A DNA stretch of 64,000 nt, from assembly GCA_965247125.1 (NCBI GenBank), contig CBDFGO010000003.1, forward strand, positions 1,302,001 through 1,366,000. The letters run 5' to 3'. The position numbers were made by a program, and so were the translations under genes. The DNA comes from CALBJU01 sp965247125 (GTDB lineage: Bacteria; Bacteroidota; Rhodothermia; Rhodothermales; UBA10348). Positions within the stretch are counted from its first letter, which is position 1, and each line of letters starts with the position of its first letter. Shown one piece after another: positions 33,490 through 41,463 of the stretch. Under the pieces are notes generated by a model. That model searched no databases, was not told the DNA's origin, and saw only the letters and a program-made list of their open reading frames with translations.

Positions 33490-33903
33490 ATGTACAAACC
33501 GTACTCGGAGATTACCGATTACCGGCGCGACCTCCTCGATCAACCCCTCAACCTTTCGGTACCCACGCGTAGACTGCGCGACCATTTGGTGAGAAGACTT
33601 CATGATTACACCCTGACGGTAGGCACGGCAACGCAGGATCTCAGACTGCACTCAAGCGACAAGCTACGCTTCCGCCACGAGACCGGAACGACACCCAAGG
33701 CCTTCATCGACATGAACCGAATGGCGAGCGCCAAGCTGGCCATACAGGAGACAAGCGCAAACCTGTCCTCCATCTGCTTCGCGGTGGGATACAACGGCTA
33801 CAGCAGCTTCCGAAAGGCATGTCACCGAATCGAAGGCGTAGCCCCCTCGAAGATCTTCGTTGGCATCTTTGTGCTATTCTCGCTTCTTTGGTCTGGTGCA
33901 TAA
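33490..33903 (+). CDS. AraC-type DNA-binding domain protein (short)
   Basis: This 137-residue protein carries an AraC/XylS helix-turn-helix pair at about 48-125. The first is poorly conserved (TQDLRLHSSDKLRFRHETGTTPKAFI); the second is clearer (ANLSSICFAVGYNGYSSFRKACHRIEGVAPSKI). No ligand-binding domain is present, and the end is replaced by hydrophobic FVGIFVLFSLLWSGA. It may be a stand-alone regulator of the bacteriocin-like gene 90 bp downstream, or a remnant of a longer gene. Confidence 0.6.
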   Translation: MYKPYSEITDYRRDLLDQPLNLSVPTRRLRDHLVRRLHDYTLTVGTATQDLRLHSSDKLRFRHETGTTPKAFIDMNRMASAKLAIQETSANLSSICFAVGYNGYSSFRKACHRIEGVAPSKIFVGIFVLFSLLWSGA

Positions 33904-33994
33904 TTCCGGGTCGTTTTTACGATCTGTTTGTCCGATCCGTTGATGGAGAGCGCGGATAGGTTTGATACTTCACTTTCACATGAGGTATCAAGCC

Positions 33995-34696
33995 ATGAAG
34001 CTGAGATTGAGTTTTCTTTCTATAGCAGCAGCTTTTCTATTAGTCATCAACTTTTATGCGCCTTCCGCTGTTGGCGTAGATGATTTCACCACTGAATATA
34101 TTTCGAGCCTCGCGCCCGGATGTGTAGCGGCCGCAGCTTGGGCAGATGTTCAAGGCGAAGAGCTACCACGGCTCTACAGCGACTTTTCTCGCTTTCCTAG
34201 TCATTACCAGAGAGCGACTTTTCGTCAGTTGACTCCCGCTGAGCGGCTCACGCTGTTCACGACGAACTTTGCGGTGCGTTACGATATTATCGCGGCCCTG
34301 AACGAGGACGAGGAAGCCTACGCAAGAGATGTTCTGAGAAGCATGACAACCGAGCTGTTCACCATTCCAGAATTGGGCGGACTTGAAGTTGAGAGCCATT
34401 TTGCGGCAAACGGAATGCCGGCGCCAAAGGATATCATTGAAGCCATCGGCCTCGAAAACACCTACGCACTTTTCGTGAGCGTAAGGGCGCCTGACTACCT
34501 ACCCGAAGCCCCAGCCCCATCTGCTTCGGCAGCACCCGGTGATTGCGAGTGTTCTGCGGGTGGCGGCGACTTCTGCATCATGGCAGGACATAATTTAGAG
34601 TGCGAAGAAGGAGCCGATAACTGCGCACCCTCGACATGGGGATGCGGATGGCTATTTCTTTTTGACTGCGACGGCAAGTGCAAGTCTACTCTCTAG
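33995..34696 (+). CDS. Fulvocin C-like bacteriocin precursor
   Basis: The ATG at 33995 gives 233 residues with a signal peptide (1-27, MKLRLSFLSIAAAFLLVINF...). A pro-region (28-180) has one Cys. The C-terminal domain (181-233) has eight Cys at 184, 186, 194, 203, 210, 217, 225 and 229, with WGCGWLFLFDCDGKC. This spacing resembles the fulvocin C group of disulfide-rich bacteriocins from myxobacteria and Bacteroidota. The mature peptide is probably cut from the pro-region outside the cell. The gene lies 53 bp before an lgt and has host-like base use inside a prophage. Alternative start codons upstream (33962, 33980) only lengthen the signal peptide. Confidence 0.7.
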   Translation: MKLRLSFLSIAAAFLLVINFYAPSAVGVDDFTTEYISSLAPGCVAAAAWADVQGEELPRLYSDFSRFPSHYQRATFRQLTPAERLTLFTTNFAVRYDIIAALNEDEEAYARDVLRSMTTELFTIPELGGLEVESHFAANGMPAPKDIIEAIGLENTYALFVSVRAPDYLPEAPAPSASAAPGDCECSAGGGDFCIMAGHNLECEEGADNCAPSTWGCGWLFLFDCDGKCKSTL

Positions 34697-34749
34697 AGTT
34701 TGATAGTTTATAGGGACTCCGGGCCCCTATTTACTTGACGACCAATTAC

Positions 34750-35541
34750 ATGAGAGAGCACTTTGTTTGGGATGTATCCAGAGTTGCCCTTGACCTGGGT
34801 TTCATTCAGCTGCGTTGGTACGGACTGTTCTTTGCCGCTGCGTTCGTGATCGGGCTCTTGCTGGCGCGGAGGGTTTTTGAGCGGCTAAAACTGCCTCGCG
34901 AAGACATGGACCGGATGACGATGTTCGTGTTCTTCGGGACGCTCATTGGCGCCCGGCTCGGGCACATCCTGTTTTACGCTCCGGCTCACTACTTCTCCAA
35001 TCCAGTCGACATCATTAAGATTTGGGAGGGGGGGCTAGCGAGCCACGGCGGGGCCATCGGCATCATCCTGGCGATGTATCTCTATTCAAAGAGGCACAAA
35101 ACTATAAATCTTCTGAGGGCTATGGACATCGTTTGCGTTCCCTTGGGGCTCGCGACAGCATCAATACGGATGGGGAATTTCTTTAACTCAGAAATAATTG
35201 GCGATCCATCAACACTTCCGTGGGCGATAATTTTCACAAGCTTTGACGCAGCGCCCCACCACCCGACGATGCTCTACGAAGCCCTTGCTTACACGCTGAT
35301 ATTCTTAATCATTTGGACTCTCTTCACGCGAACCAATGCGATAGAAAAACCCGGAGTGATATTCGGATTATCGCTCATTTTACTGTTTTCAGCACGGTTT
35401 ATGATAGAGTTTACAAAACTGCCACAGGCATCATTCGACGTTCCTTTTGGACTCTCAATGGGGCAGCTACTCAGCATCCCTGCGCTCATCGCCGGAGTGA
35501 TAATCTTTAAGCGAAGTACCACCAAATCGGTCGCGATATGA
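34750..35541 (+). CDS. lgt: Prolipoprotein diacylglyceryl transferase, prophage-borne copy
   Basis: Lgt moves diacylglycerol from phosphatidylglycerol to the lipobox Cys of prelipoproteins in the inner membrane. The 263 residues show seven likely membrane segments, the LRWYGLFFAAAF start, SHGGAIG (98-104), the signature RMGNFFNSE (140-148) and HHPTMLYEA (170-178). A late Arg in SARFMIEF matches the second essential Arg. The ATG at 34750 is preferred over a TTG at 34735. Lgt is essential and normally chromosomal, so this is presumably a second copy. Its place behind a bacteriocin gene suggests immunity by target replacement, or lipidation of a cargo protein. Confidence 0.95.
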   Translation: MREHFVWDVSRVALDLGFIQLRWYGLFFAAAFVIGLLLARRVFERLKLPREDMDRMTMFVFFGTLIGARLGHILFYAPAHYFSNPVDIIKIWEGGLASHGGAIGIILAMYLYSKRHKTINLLRAMDIVCVPLGLATASIRMGNFFNSEIIGDPSTLPWAIIFTSFDAAPHHPTMLYEALAYTLIFLIIWTLFTRTNAIEKPGVIFGLSLILLFSARFMIEFTKLPQASFDVPFGLSMGQLLSIPALIAGVIIFKRSTTKSVAI

Positions 35542-35629
35542 ACGTATAAACTGTGGGAGAGAGCAGGCCGACACTAAAACGAATAGTCGTTTCGCCCTAT
35601 GCGGGTGAGCTGAATGTGAGTTATAGTCA

Positions 35630-35811
35630 AGCTGATTCAGTCACCAGCACTTAGGCGCTGGCCGTCGCAAACGCGACAGCTCAATCTCCCATAGCAATAC
35701 ATGGCTTTAGCCACGTCGACCCCTGAACAGGTCGGTCCTTTCTTTTGACCACGCGGTCAGTTTGTCCAATCGGGCAGGCTCCGTGAATCAATCTCCTTAA
35801 TGCTATGGGAG
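35630..35811 (+). ncRNA. Possible structured RNA in a 315-bp gene-free stretch
   Basis: Between lgt and the next gene I see no coding frame but several perfect stems. CTCCCATAGCA (35686-35696) pairs with TGCTATGGGAG (35801-35811); GTCGC/GCGAC closes a four-base loop at 35664-35677; GACC/GGTC closes ACGC at 35747-35758. Whether it is transcribed is unknown; the outer stem could also be a protein-binding palindrome. Confidence 0.35.
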
Positions 35812-35856
35812 CGAGCGAGGGCCGACCGTTTTTTGTGCTCTTTCACGGGAAGTGAA

Positions 35857-36159
35857 ATGATAGCAGCAGAGAGGCCGCACACGCCGTTCAGGCACAGGGA
35901 GAATGAGAATACCAAAGCCCGGTTCTGGCTAGAAGGGGCGCTAAGGGAAGCCGATGTTCTGCTCGTGAGAATCGGTAGTTCGAAGGGCACGCACGATCAT
36001 GCCGAGCAAGAGATTGTCAGACTTGAAACCCTGCAGATTGAGATCGAAGCAGACATTCCACAGGTCGGCAAGGACGCAATCACAAGAGATCGTGCCGCCG
36101 CCGTTGTCGAGGAAATTGACCAGCTACTGGAGCGTACCCGCCGAGCGGAGCAGAAGTAG
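35857..36159 (+). CDS. Small hypothetical protein
   Basis: From the ATG at 35857 the protein has 100 residues. It is helical and charged, with ARFWLEGALREADVLLVRIGS and a C-terminal helix ending RRAEQK. A start at 35800 would overlap the RNA-like stem and is rejected. No family is recognised. It lies at the right end of the cargo block. Confidence 0.5.
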   Translation: MIAAERPHTPFRHRENENTKARFWLEGALREADVLLVRIGSSKGTHDHAEQEIVRLETLQIEIEADIPQVGKDAITRDRAAAVVEEIDQLLERTRRAEQK

Positions 36160-36165
36160 ACAGCG

Positions 36166-36441
36166 ATGCAAAGAGCGAACACGCCTCAGCTACTGGGGCA
36201 TACGAACACAGCGGTAGACCATGTCCACCAAAAAGCAACTATTTTCCGATCCGTTATCCTAAACGCGATCGCCGAACTGAACGAAACCGGTAGATCCGAG
36301 TCCGCCGAGGCGCTATTTTTTGCGCGCGACGAATACTTCGGAAGCCTACATCGGGAAGAGGCCGAAAAAGAGAAGGCCCGATCCGATCCGGACCGAGCCT
36401 TCGATATCCCACAAGACGGCGCAGACACTACAGCCGATTAA
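36166..36441 (+). CDS. Small charged hypothetical protein
   Basis: This 91-residue protein, MQRANTPQLLGHTNTAVDHVHQKATIFRSVILNAIAELNE..., is helical and acidic at the end. It follows its neighbour by six bases. Base use returns to the phage style in its second half. It overlaps the end of the convergent lysis gene by 14 bp. Function unknown. Confidence 0.5.
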   Translation: MQRANTPQLLGHTNTAVDHVHQKATIFRSVILNAIAELNETGRSESAEALFFARDEYFGSLHREEAEKEKARSDPDRAFDIPQDGADTTAD

Positions 36442-36874
36442 CGGTTAAGACAGCAAGGCCGACCCCTACGGCTCCCATCAATATTTTCCGTCTTCGTTTC
36501 TCTAGGCGGTAAGCGGCTTTGGTCGTTTCGTATAATCGATCGAGTTCGATAATTGTACCGTCACGCGTTCGAATAATCGATCCGAGATTCGTAATCCGTT
36601 CCGAGTCATTAACAGTTCGTAGTTCGAACGAGCGTATGATTTCGGCGTCGATATTTGCGGCGCTTCGGTAGGCGACGAGCGTCGATCGAAGCGTCGGAAC
36701 GACGCGGATCGCAAGATCGTGATAGTCTACCGCGACGTCGCGCGAAATAAAGAAGCCGGTACGACCATCGGGAAGGTCGACGACTTGTACGGTATCAGAG
36801 GCTATCGGAGGCGGCAAGTCGCCGGATTCGCCAATAGTGAAGAAGCTCAACAGCAAGGCTAGAATCAGTCCCAT
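36428..36874 (-). CDS. Exported protein in the lysis module (spanin partner candidate)
   Basis: This 148-residue protein has a short N-terminal hydrophobic segment (MGLILALLLSFFTIGES), a helical middle and a second hydrophobic segment near the C-terminus (GAVGVGLAVLTV). It overlaps the upstream gene by 80 bp in another frame, the way Rz/Rz1 genes overlap. No lipobox Cys is present, so it is not a standard outer-membrane spanin. It could be a unimolecular variant. Confidence 0.45.
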   Translation of the reverse strand: MGLILALLLSFFTIGESGDLPPPIASDTVQVVDLPDGRTGFFISRDVAVDYHDLAIRVVPTLRSTLVAYRSAANIDAEIIRSFELRTVNDSERITNLGSIIRTRDGTIIELDRLYETTKAAYRLEKRRRKILMGAVGVGLAVLTVNRL

Positions 36875-37190
36875 CGTAATATGCGGGTTCGTTAATAAGG
36901 GCTATCGAATTTTCTAAGCCACGGATATGGCGTAGAATTTTAGTCTTTTCGAGCCGTAGCGAATCAATCCGCTCGGAAAGCGCACCATTCGCTATGGCTA
37001 AGAGGTCGTTTATTCCAGCGAGGCTATCAGAAACCGCCTCGTTCCTCGCGATCTCTTTCCTAGCATAGTATTCGGACGTCCGAAGGGCCGCGGCCGTCTC
37101 GCGGCTTCCTAGAGCGTCGTTTATGATCACGATCAGTGCGACCGAGATGATCGCGACGAGAATTAAGAGCCGAACTTCGATTTTCGTCAT
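36795..37190 (-). CDS. Rz-like inner-membrane spanin candidate
   Basis: This 131-residue protein has one N-terminal membrane helix (about 7-25, LLILVAIISVALIVIINDA) and a periplasmic coiled-coil-like domain, the shape of an i-spanin. It lies directly after the endolysin gene and overlaps the next gene. The proposed role is disruption of the outer membrane at lysis. The assignment rests on topology and position only. Confidence 0.5.
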   Translation of the reverse strand: MTKIEVRLLILVAIISVALIVIINDALGSRETAAALRTSEYYARKEIARNEAVSDSLAGINDLLAIANGALSERIDSLRLEKTKILRHIRGLENSIALINEPAYYDGTDSSLAVELLHYWRIRRLAASDSL

Positions 37191-37195
37191 TTTGA

Positions 37196-37765
37196 TTACG
37201 ACGGATATATGACTGGCGTAAAGGAAACGATCCGAAAGACGTTAGCCAGCTCGATGCACCTCCAGCGAAACCAAACACCGTCGCCGTCGCGCTGCCTCCC
37301 GTACTTTCCGTTCGACGTATTCGCCTCTACCGTTAGGCCGCACCGCCCACACCACCAGACGACGAAGAAGAAGTGGCCGAAGACCGTATTTCTTTTTTTA
37401 AAGATTCCGATCGTTCCGGGAGCTAGGCACATTCCCCGAAGAACGGTAGACGCCTTAATCGAGCGGCGGGTAATGTATTTCGACGCGAGACCCGATCGAA
37501 CCGACGGAATCGTCGGCGCCGGCATCGAAGCATCCATGCAGAAGGCGCCAAATGCGGCGCAATATGGGTTCCCGGCCGAAAGGCCGACGGACCTCAGAAA
37601 GCGGCGGACGTCCGGACCATCGTTCGTTCCGAACTCTACCGTCCCGACGTAGGCCATAGCCGTATCTAAATGCGCGGGGTAGATCTGCGCCTTAGACGGA
37701 AGCGATAACGATAGCGCAAGCGAGAAGCCAAAAACTATAGACGACACCGAACGTGAGATTTCCAT
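37196..37765 (-). CDS. Endolysin with signal peptide, CHAP-type
   Basis: The ATG at 37765 gives 189 residues. Residues 1-26 form a signal peptide (MEISRSVSSIVFGFSLALSL...A), so export by Sec is likely. The domain has NPYCAAFGAFCM with the catalytic Cys, FGHFFFVVWW with the His, and VEANTS near the third site, in the order of CHAP amidase/endopeptidases. It cuts peptidoglycan to release progeny. A longer start inside the holin gene is rejected. Its 5' part overlaps the holin gene by 74 bp. Confidence 0.78.
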   Translation of the reverse strand: MEISRSVSSIVFGFSLALSLSLPSKAQIYPAHLDTAMAYVGTVEFGTNDGPDVRRFLRSVGLSAGNPYCAAFGAFCMDASMPAPTIPSVRSGLASKYITRRSIKASTVLRGMCLAPGTIGIFKKRNTVFGHFFFVVWWCGRCGLTVEANTSNGKYGRQRDGDGVWFRWRCIELANVFRIVSFTPVIYPS

Positions 37766-37964
37766 CTTCGATTTCCTTCTTCGAATTGAAATCTCCGAGC
37801 GAGAACCGATCGAGTACCGAACCAGCAATCACCAAGAGCGCGAGTTTTCCCACCGCGACGGCGAATCCTGACAGTTCTATGAAATAGGTAAAGGTGAGCC
37901 AGATCGCGAAGATCGCGGCCACTACCGAGAGAATTGTTGCTTTCCCGAATCGGAGGGTCGTCAT
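37692..37964 (-). CDS. Holin-like small membrane protein
   Basis: This 90-residue protein has three likely membrane segments (about 9-28, 33-50 and 73-90) and a short charged loop. It lies just before and overlapping the endolysin. This suits a holin that controls the timing of lysis, or lets SecA-independent factors cross. The ATG would overlap the TGA of the upstream gene (ATGA) if that gene's frame were not shifted by an 11-bp duplication. Confidence 0.65.
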   Translation of the reverse strand: MTTLRFGKATILSVVAAIFAIWLTFTYFIELSGFAVAVGKLALLVIAGSVLDRFSLGDFNSKKEIEDGNLTFGVVYSFWLLACAIVIASV

Positions 37965-38583
37965 TTCTTCTTCCCGCCTTTAGGTGGCGTCTCGGCTTCG
38001 GCCGTTTCTTCTTCGGGCTCGTCGTCTCCGGTCGCTTCGGCGGCCCTTCGGCGGCCCTTCGGCGTTTTCGCTCCGACGGCGTTTCGTCGGTCTCGTCCTC
38101 GTCTCCGTCGCCGTCCTGACCTTGATCGTCGTCGAACATCCAAAGGATATACTCTAGCCAATCGCCGAAAATCCCTTCGGAGGCGTCTTCGGATTCGTCG
38201 TCGGGATCGTAGTCGAGGTCCGTAAACTGGTCGAGAACCTTGTCTTCGACGCGGTAGACCTTATAGACGGAAATCTCCGAGAGCATCTTCCGGGACTCCT
38301 TGATATACGTCTTCCGAGACTCCGAGTCTTTAAACGTGATCACGCCTTGATCATCGATCATCGGCGTACCGTCCTTATCGATCCGAGCGACCGATTCGAG
38401 AAGATCGGCTTCGTCGATTCCTAACTGCCCGACGTGCCATTCTAACGCCTTTCGGTTTTTCGCTGCGACGCGCTTTACGACGAATGGAATCTTCTTCTCT
38501 TTCGTAAGTCGCGATAGCGCGTTATAGCTTCGCCGCATATTCTGCGCACGCAAGCTCACGGTCGTTACCTTTTGGGCCGGCAT
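37735..38583 (-). CDS. Unknown late protein with a frameshifted C-terminus
   Basis: The first 180 or so residues read normally, with a basic N-terminus and an acidic end (FDDDQGQDGDGDEDETDET). Two copies of an 11-bp unit at 38036-38057 then shift the frame. The present protein runs on for about 95 basic residues across the holin gene. Removing one copy gives SERKRRRAAEATGDDEPEEE...PKGGKKK and a TGA overlapping the holin ATG, a natural end. The family of the body is not recognised; position suggests a tail-to-lysis accessory protein. Confidence 0.7.
   Translation of the reverse strand: MPAQKVTTVSLRAQNMRRSYNALSRLTKEKKIPFVVKRVAAKNRKALEWHVGQLGIDEADLLESVARIDKDGTPMIDDQGVITFKDSESRKTYIKESRKMLSEISVYKVYRVEDKVLDQFTDLDYDPDDESEDASEGIFGDWLEYILWMFDDDQGQDGDGDEDETDETPSERKRRRAAEGPPKRPETTSPKKKRPKPRRHLKAGRRNDDPPIRESNNSLGSGRDLRDLAHLYLFHRTVRIRRRGGKTRALGDCWFGTRSVLARRFQFEEGNRRWKSHVRCRL
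38036..38064. repeat. 11-bp tandem duplication causing a frameshift
   Basis: TTCGGCGGCCC occurs twice back to back (38036-38046, 38047-38057), followed by the partial copy TTCGGCG. The extra 11 bp is not a multiple of three. Confidence 0.92.
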
Positions 38584-38650
38584 AGGAATTCGAAACGCTT
38601 AGAGTTGATTTCGGCAAATAATGTATGCGATTTCAACTCTGGGAGCAAAT

Positions 38651-38989
38651 TTAATCATCGCCCTTAAGCCTTTCGCCTATTACGGCGAGAAGCTCGGACG
38701 TTTTTTTATCGCGTTCGTCGATCTTTTCGAACCGATCGTAAAGGAATTCTTTTAGTCTATTGATCGAGTTCGTAAACGCTTCGATTTCGCGGTCCGTCTT
38801 CTCCCGATCCGAGTTTTGACGTTCCTCTAATCGGACGATATCTTTTTCCGCTTCGGCGAGCTTATCGGCGGTTTCATCTTCACTTTTCGATACCGATTCG
38901 ATACGCGCGTTTAACCAACGAACGACGAAACCGCCGAGGCCGCCGACTATCACTATTACCGTTCCGGCTACTTGAATCCATTCAGTCAT
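38651..38989 (-). CDS. XhlA-like membrane-anchored coiled-coil protein
   Basis: This 112-residue protein has an N-terminal membrane helix (about 7-23, AGTVIVIVGGLGGFVVRW) and a long coiled coil (about 30-105). It resembles haemolysin XhlA-type proteins that act with holins. It lies upstream of the lysis genes. An inverted repeat AGAGTTGA...TCAACTCT (38600-38638) separates it from the next gene. Confidence 0.6.
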   Translation of the reverse strand: MTEWIQVAGTVIVIVGGLGGFVVRWLNARIESVSKSEDETADKLAEAEKDIVRLEERQNSDREKTDREIEAFTNSINRLKEFLYDRFEKIDERDKKTSELLAVIGERLKGDD

Positions 38990-39019
38990 AATTCGTCTTT
39001 CCCACCGGACGAATTAAGG

Positions 39020-39472
39020 TTAAACGGTTTCGAGTTCTGCGTCGATTAGCGGCTTCGCCCACGCGAGCGTTTCGGCTCCGAGAGCGCGCCATTTATCGAG
39101 AAGCGCAGGCGGCATATTGTTCTCGTTAATCGAAGGCGTCACGCCACCTTGATACCTCTCACCGTTCTGATCATGTACGACGACTTCGGCGCGGATGTGG
39201 CCCCTATCAAGGACTTCATTCCCGTCGTCGTCTAGGACCGGAACGTGTTTCCGAACCCGATGATTATTCGGAACGCCACCCGTCGGCTTCGTCGCTTGGT
39301 AGACTTCTTCGCCGTCAGCGCTATACCAGCCGAGGACGCCGTCTTTCGTTTTCTGCTCCGTTACGAGCTGTTCTTCTGTTTCCGGAACGCCGTCTACGAG
39401 AATTTCGAAAGACCCCGTTACCGAATGGACGCGAACTGGTTGTGAGCGTTCGCCAAGTGTAGGATTACCCAT
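39020..39472 (-). CDS. Unknown late protein next to the tail fibre
   Basis: The ATG at 39472 gives 150 residues, MGNPTLGERSQPVRVHSVTGSFEILVDGVP.... The N-terminal half is beta-rich, and the C-terminal half contains NNMPPALLDKWRALGAETLAWAKPL. An upstream extension overlapping the fibre gene is rejected. It may be a fibre assembly or chaperone protein by position. Confidence 0.55.
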   Translation of the reverse strand: MGNPTLGERSQPVRVHSVTGSFEILVDGVPETEEQLVTEQKTKDGVLGWYSADGEEVYQATKPTGGVPNNHRVRKHVPVLDDDGNEVLDRGHIRAEVVVHDQNGERYQGGVTPSINENNMPPALLDKWRALGAETLAWAKPLIDAELETV

Positions 39473-39488
39473 TGTTCTATTTTTCCGT

Positions 39489-41237
39489 TTAGTTGCTCCG
39501 GATTGAAAGCTGATCTTCGAGATCGTCGACGCGGCCACGAAGCTCGTTAAGTTCTGTTTGTAGGTGCGCAATCGCTTCGCCGCGTTCTTCAAAAGCGGTC
39601 TTAAATCGATTCTTCGTAGCGCGTGGAATCTCCGGGCGATCGGTTGCGAAAATGACTTGCTCGCCCGACATCGTTTCGACCAGCTCAGCAAGGCGGAACT
39701 CATCAATGTTGATCCACCATTTCTTATCGTCGATCACGCGTTCCGAGTAGTAGGAATGCGCTAAAGGATGTGTCGCCTCGTACGGGATTCTCGATCTGTT
39801 GTGCGGCGAGAGCGTCGTTACGTTTCCGGCTTCATCGCGGACGCGAAGTTCGGACGAAAGCGAGACGTCTTCAGCGTAAAGCGCGATTCCTTCAGTAATC
39901 GAAGCGGTAGGCGCCGTTCCGTTATAGATGTGGATCGTATTCGTCGCAGAAGCAGCGGTCGTCGTTCCGCCCAGAACGAAATTCTCCCCGTTGCCAATCG
40001 ACGTTGTGAGGAGGTTGACAAGACCTCCGTTTGGAGTATCAATCCAAAGAGGCGTTATAGTTGATCCACCATCATTCACTTTGATGTAAAAATCCTCGTC
40101 CTGACGAATCCCCTGAATCGTGAACTGCTCGTTGAGATTATGATTAATTTCCCAATCAATGTTCGCCCCGTCATTACGGGAAAATTCTATCTTACCGTCT
40201 GCGTTTGATCCCTTGTCAATTCTAAATATGGGCGCAGAACCACCAGCACCTCCTGTGCCGAGCTGAAAAACAACAGCGTCGTTTGTAAATTTAATGGCGG
40301 CACCCGCGGCACCGAGAGTCGTAAACGACCCCGCCGCAGCCACGCTTCCGCCTATCACCGCTCCGTCAATCGTCCCGCCGTTAATATCCGCGGAGGTAGC
40401 GACAAGGCTTACGATCGTGCCAAGGGAGGAAATATTAGGCTGTGCTGCCGTCGAAATCGTACCCGTAAGCGTCGTCGCGTCAATCGTATCGAAGTAACCG
40501 GCACGGAAACGCGATCCCGTCAAGCCGATATCGTAAAGCGAGTCCGCTTCGGCGAGGATCGTCCGGAGAGTCGATATTCCCGTCACGGCGAAACTGTTCG
40601 AGATTACGACGTCGGCGGGAAGGCCGATCGTCCACGACCGATTCGCCGATAGGTCTTGCGCCCCGGCCGAGACCTCGACTTCGTTCGCCGTCCCTAGAAG
40701 TTCGATCGTCCGGGTCGCGCGGACGAGTTCATACGAAATACCGGTCCCGTTTTTCGCGTTGACCTCGCCGTTAGAATCGGCCCAAAGCTTTACGTATCCC
40801 GAAACACCGGAGGGCTCGGATGATTCTTTTTCGAATAGGGCGCCGTCGTCGTATTTCGGAGCGACCGAATACGTATGAATCGCCGAGATCGCGGCCGTAC
40901 CGTTCGCGCGAACGTATTCGTAATCTATTCCGGCGCCGTTAATTCCGTGAAGCACCCCGTTCGTATCGCCGTAGAAAGTAACCTTCCCGGATACGCCGGC
41001 GGGAGCGGCGCGCTTATCGAGCCTGACGGCTCCGTCGAAGGTCCAATCGCCGGTGATAGTTTCGTTCTCCGACGTATCGGCGAAGTCCGCGTCGAGTTCG
41101 GCTTTTACGTAGGTCGCGAGGACGTCGGCGCGAACGGCCTCCCAAGCGCCGGCGCGAAAGAGCTTTAGCCAATCGGAATCGACGACGCTACCTACCGGCG
41201 TATATGTCGAAAACTTTATAAGAGTCGTTCCGGCCAT
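39489..41237 (-). CDS. Tail fibre / tip-associated structural protein
   Basis: This 582-residue protein is rich in Gly, Thr and Ser with repeated beta-strands (for example GNGENFVLGGTTTAASATNTIHIYNG). It ends with a helical coiled coil (HLQTELNELRGRVDDLEDQL). Two internal stretches resemble each other (GVSGKVTFYGDTNGVLHGING and GVSGYVKLWADSNGEVNAKNG, about 80-165). It follows the tail tip genes, so receptor binding or fibre trimerisation is likely. Confidence 0.68.
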   Translation of the reverse strand: MAGTTLIKFSTYTPVGSVVDSDWLKLFRAGAWEAVRADVLATYVKAELDADFADTSENETITGDWTFDGAVRLDKRAAPAGVSGKVTFYGDTNGVLHGINGAGIDYEYVRANGTAAISAIHTYSVAPKYDDGALFEKESSEPSGVSGYVKLWADSNGEVNAKNGTGISYELVRATRTIELLGTANEVEVSAGAQDLSANRSWTIGLPADVVISNSFAVTGISTLRTILAEADSLYDIGLTGSRFRAGYFDTIDATTLTGTISTAAQPNISSLGTIVSLVATSADINGGTIDGAVIGGSVAAAGSFTTLGAAGAAIKFTNDAVVFQLGTGGAGGSAPIFRIDKGSNADGKIEFSRNDGANIDWEINHNLNEQFTIQGIRQDEDFYIKVNDGGSTITPLWIDTPNGGLVNLLTTSIGNGENFVLGGTTTAASATNTIHIYNGTAPTASITEGIALYAEDVSLSSELRVRDEAGNVTTLSPHNRSRIPYEATHPLAHSYYSERVIDDKKWWINIDEFRLAELVETMSGEQVIFATDRPEIPRATKNRFKTAFEERGEAIAHLQTELNELRGRVDDLEDQLSIRSN

Positions 41238-41241
41238 CGAA

Positions 41242-41463
41242 TTAACCGTCGTCTACGGTTAGGACGAACCCGTCGTCTACGTTGTAGACGTTCGAATCGT
41301 CGATAAGAATTACCTGTCTCGTTTCGTCGCCGGCGTCGATCGATACGCATGACGTCGGAAGGTCGATCGAAACCGCTGAGCGCGGTAAGTCGAAATCGAC
41401 GTTCGATCGAGGAAGGTCGATCGATACTTCGGACGTAAGCGTATTATCGGCGCAAGCGGACAT
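41242..41463 (-). CDS. Small repeat protein (SIDLP repeats)
   Basis: This 73-residue protein is built on short repeats: VSIDLPRSNV, FDLPRSAV, SIDLPTSCV. It should form a small beta-roll or extended beta structure. It lies between two tail genes and overlaps the upstream stop by one base. Probably a minor tail component; no family known to me. Confidence 0.55.
   Translation of the reverse strand: MSACADNTLTSEVSIDLPRSNVDFDLPRSAVSIDLPTSCVSIDAGDETRQVILIDDSNVYNVDDGFVLTVDDG

Noticed and set aside
36428..37190. A standard Rz/Rz1 spanin pair
   Set aside because: Topology and overlap fit in part, but no lipobox Cys is present, so I only list them as candidates.
19729..38643. TTCAACTCTGG found at 19729-19739 and again near 38633-38643 as a shared promoter
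   Set aside because: There are only two copies, with no matching -10 at a fixed distance; probably chance.
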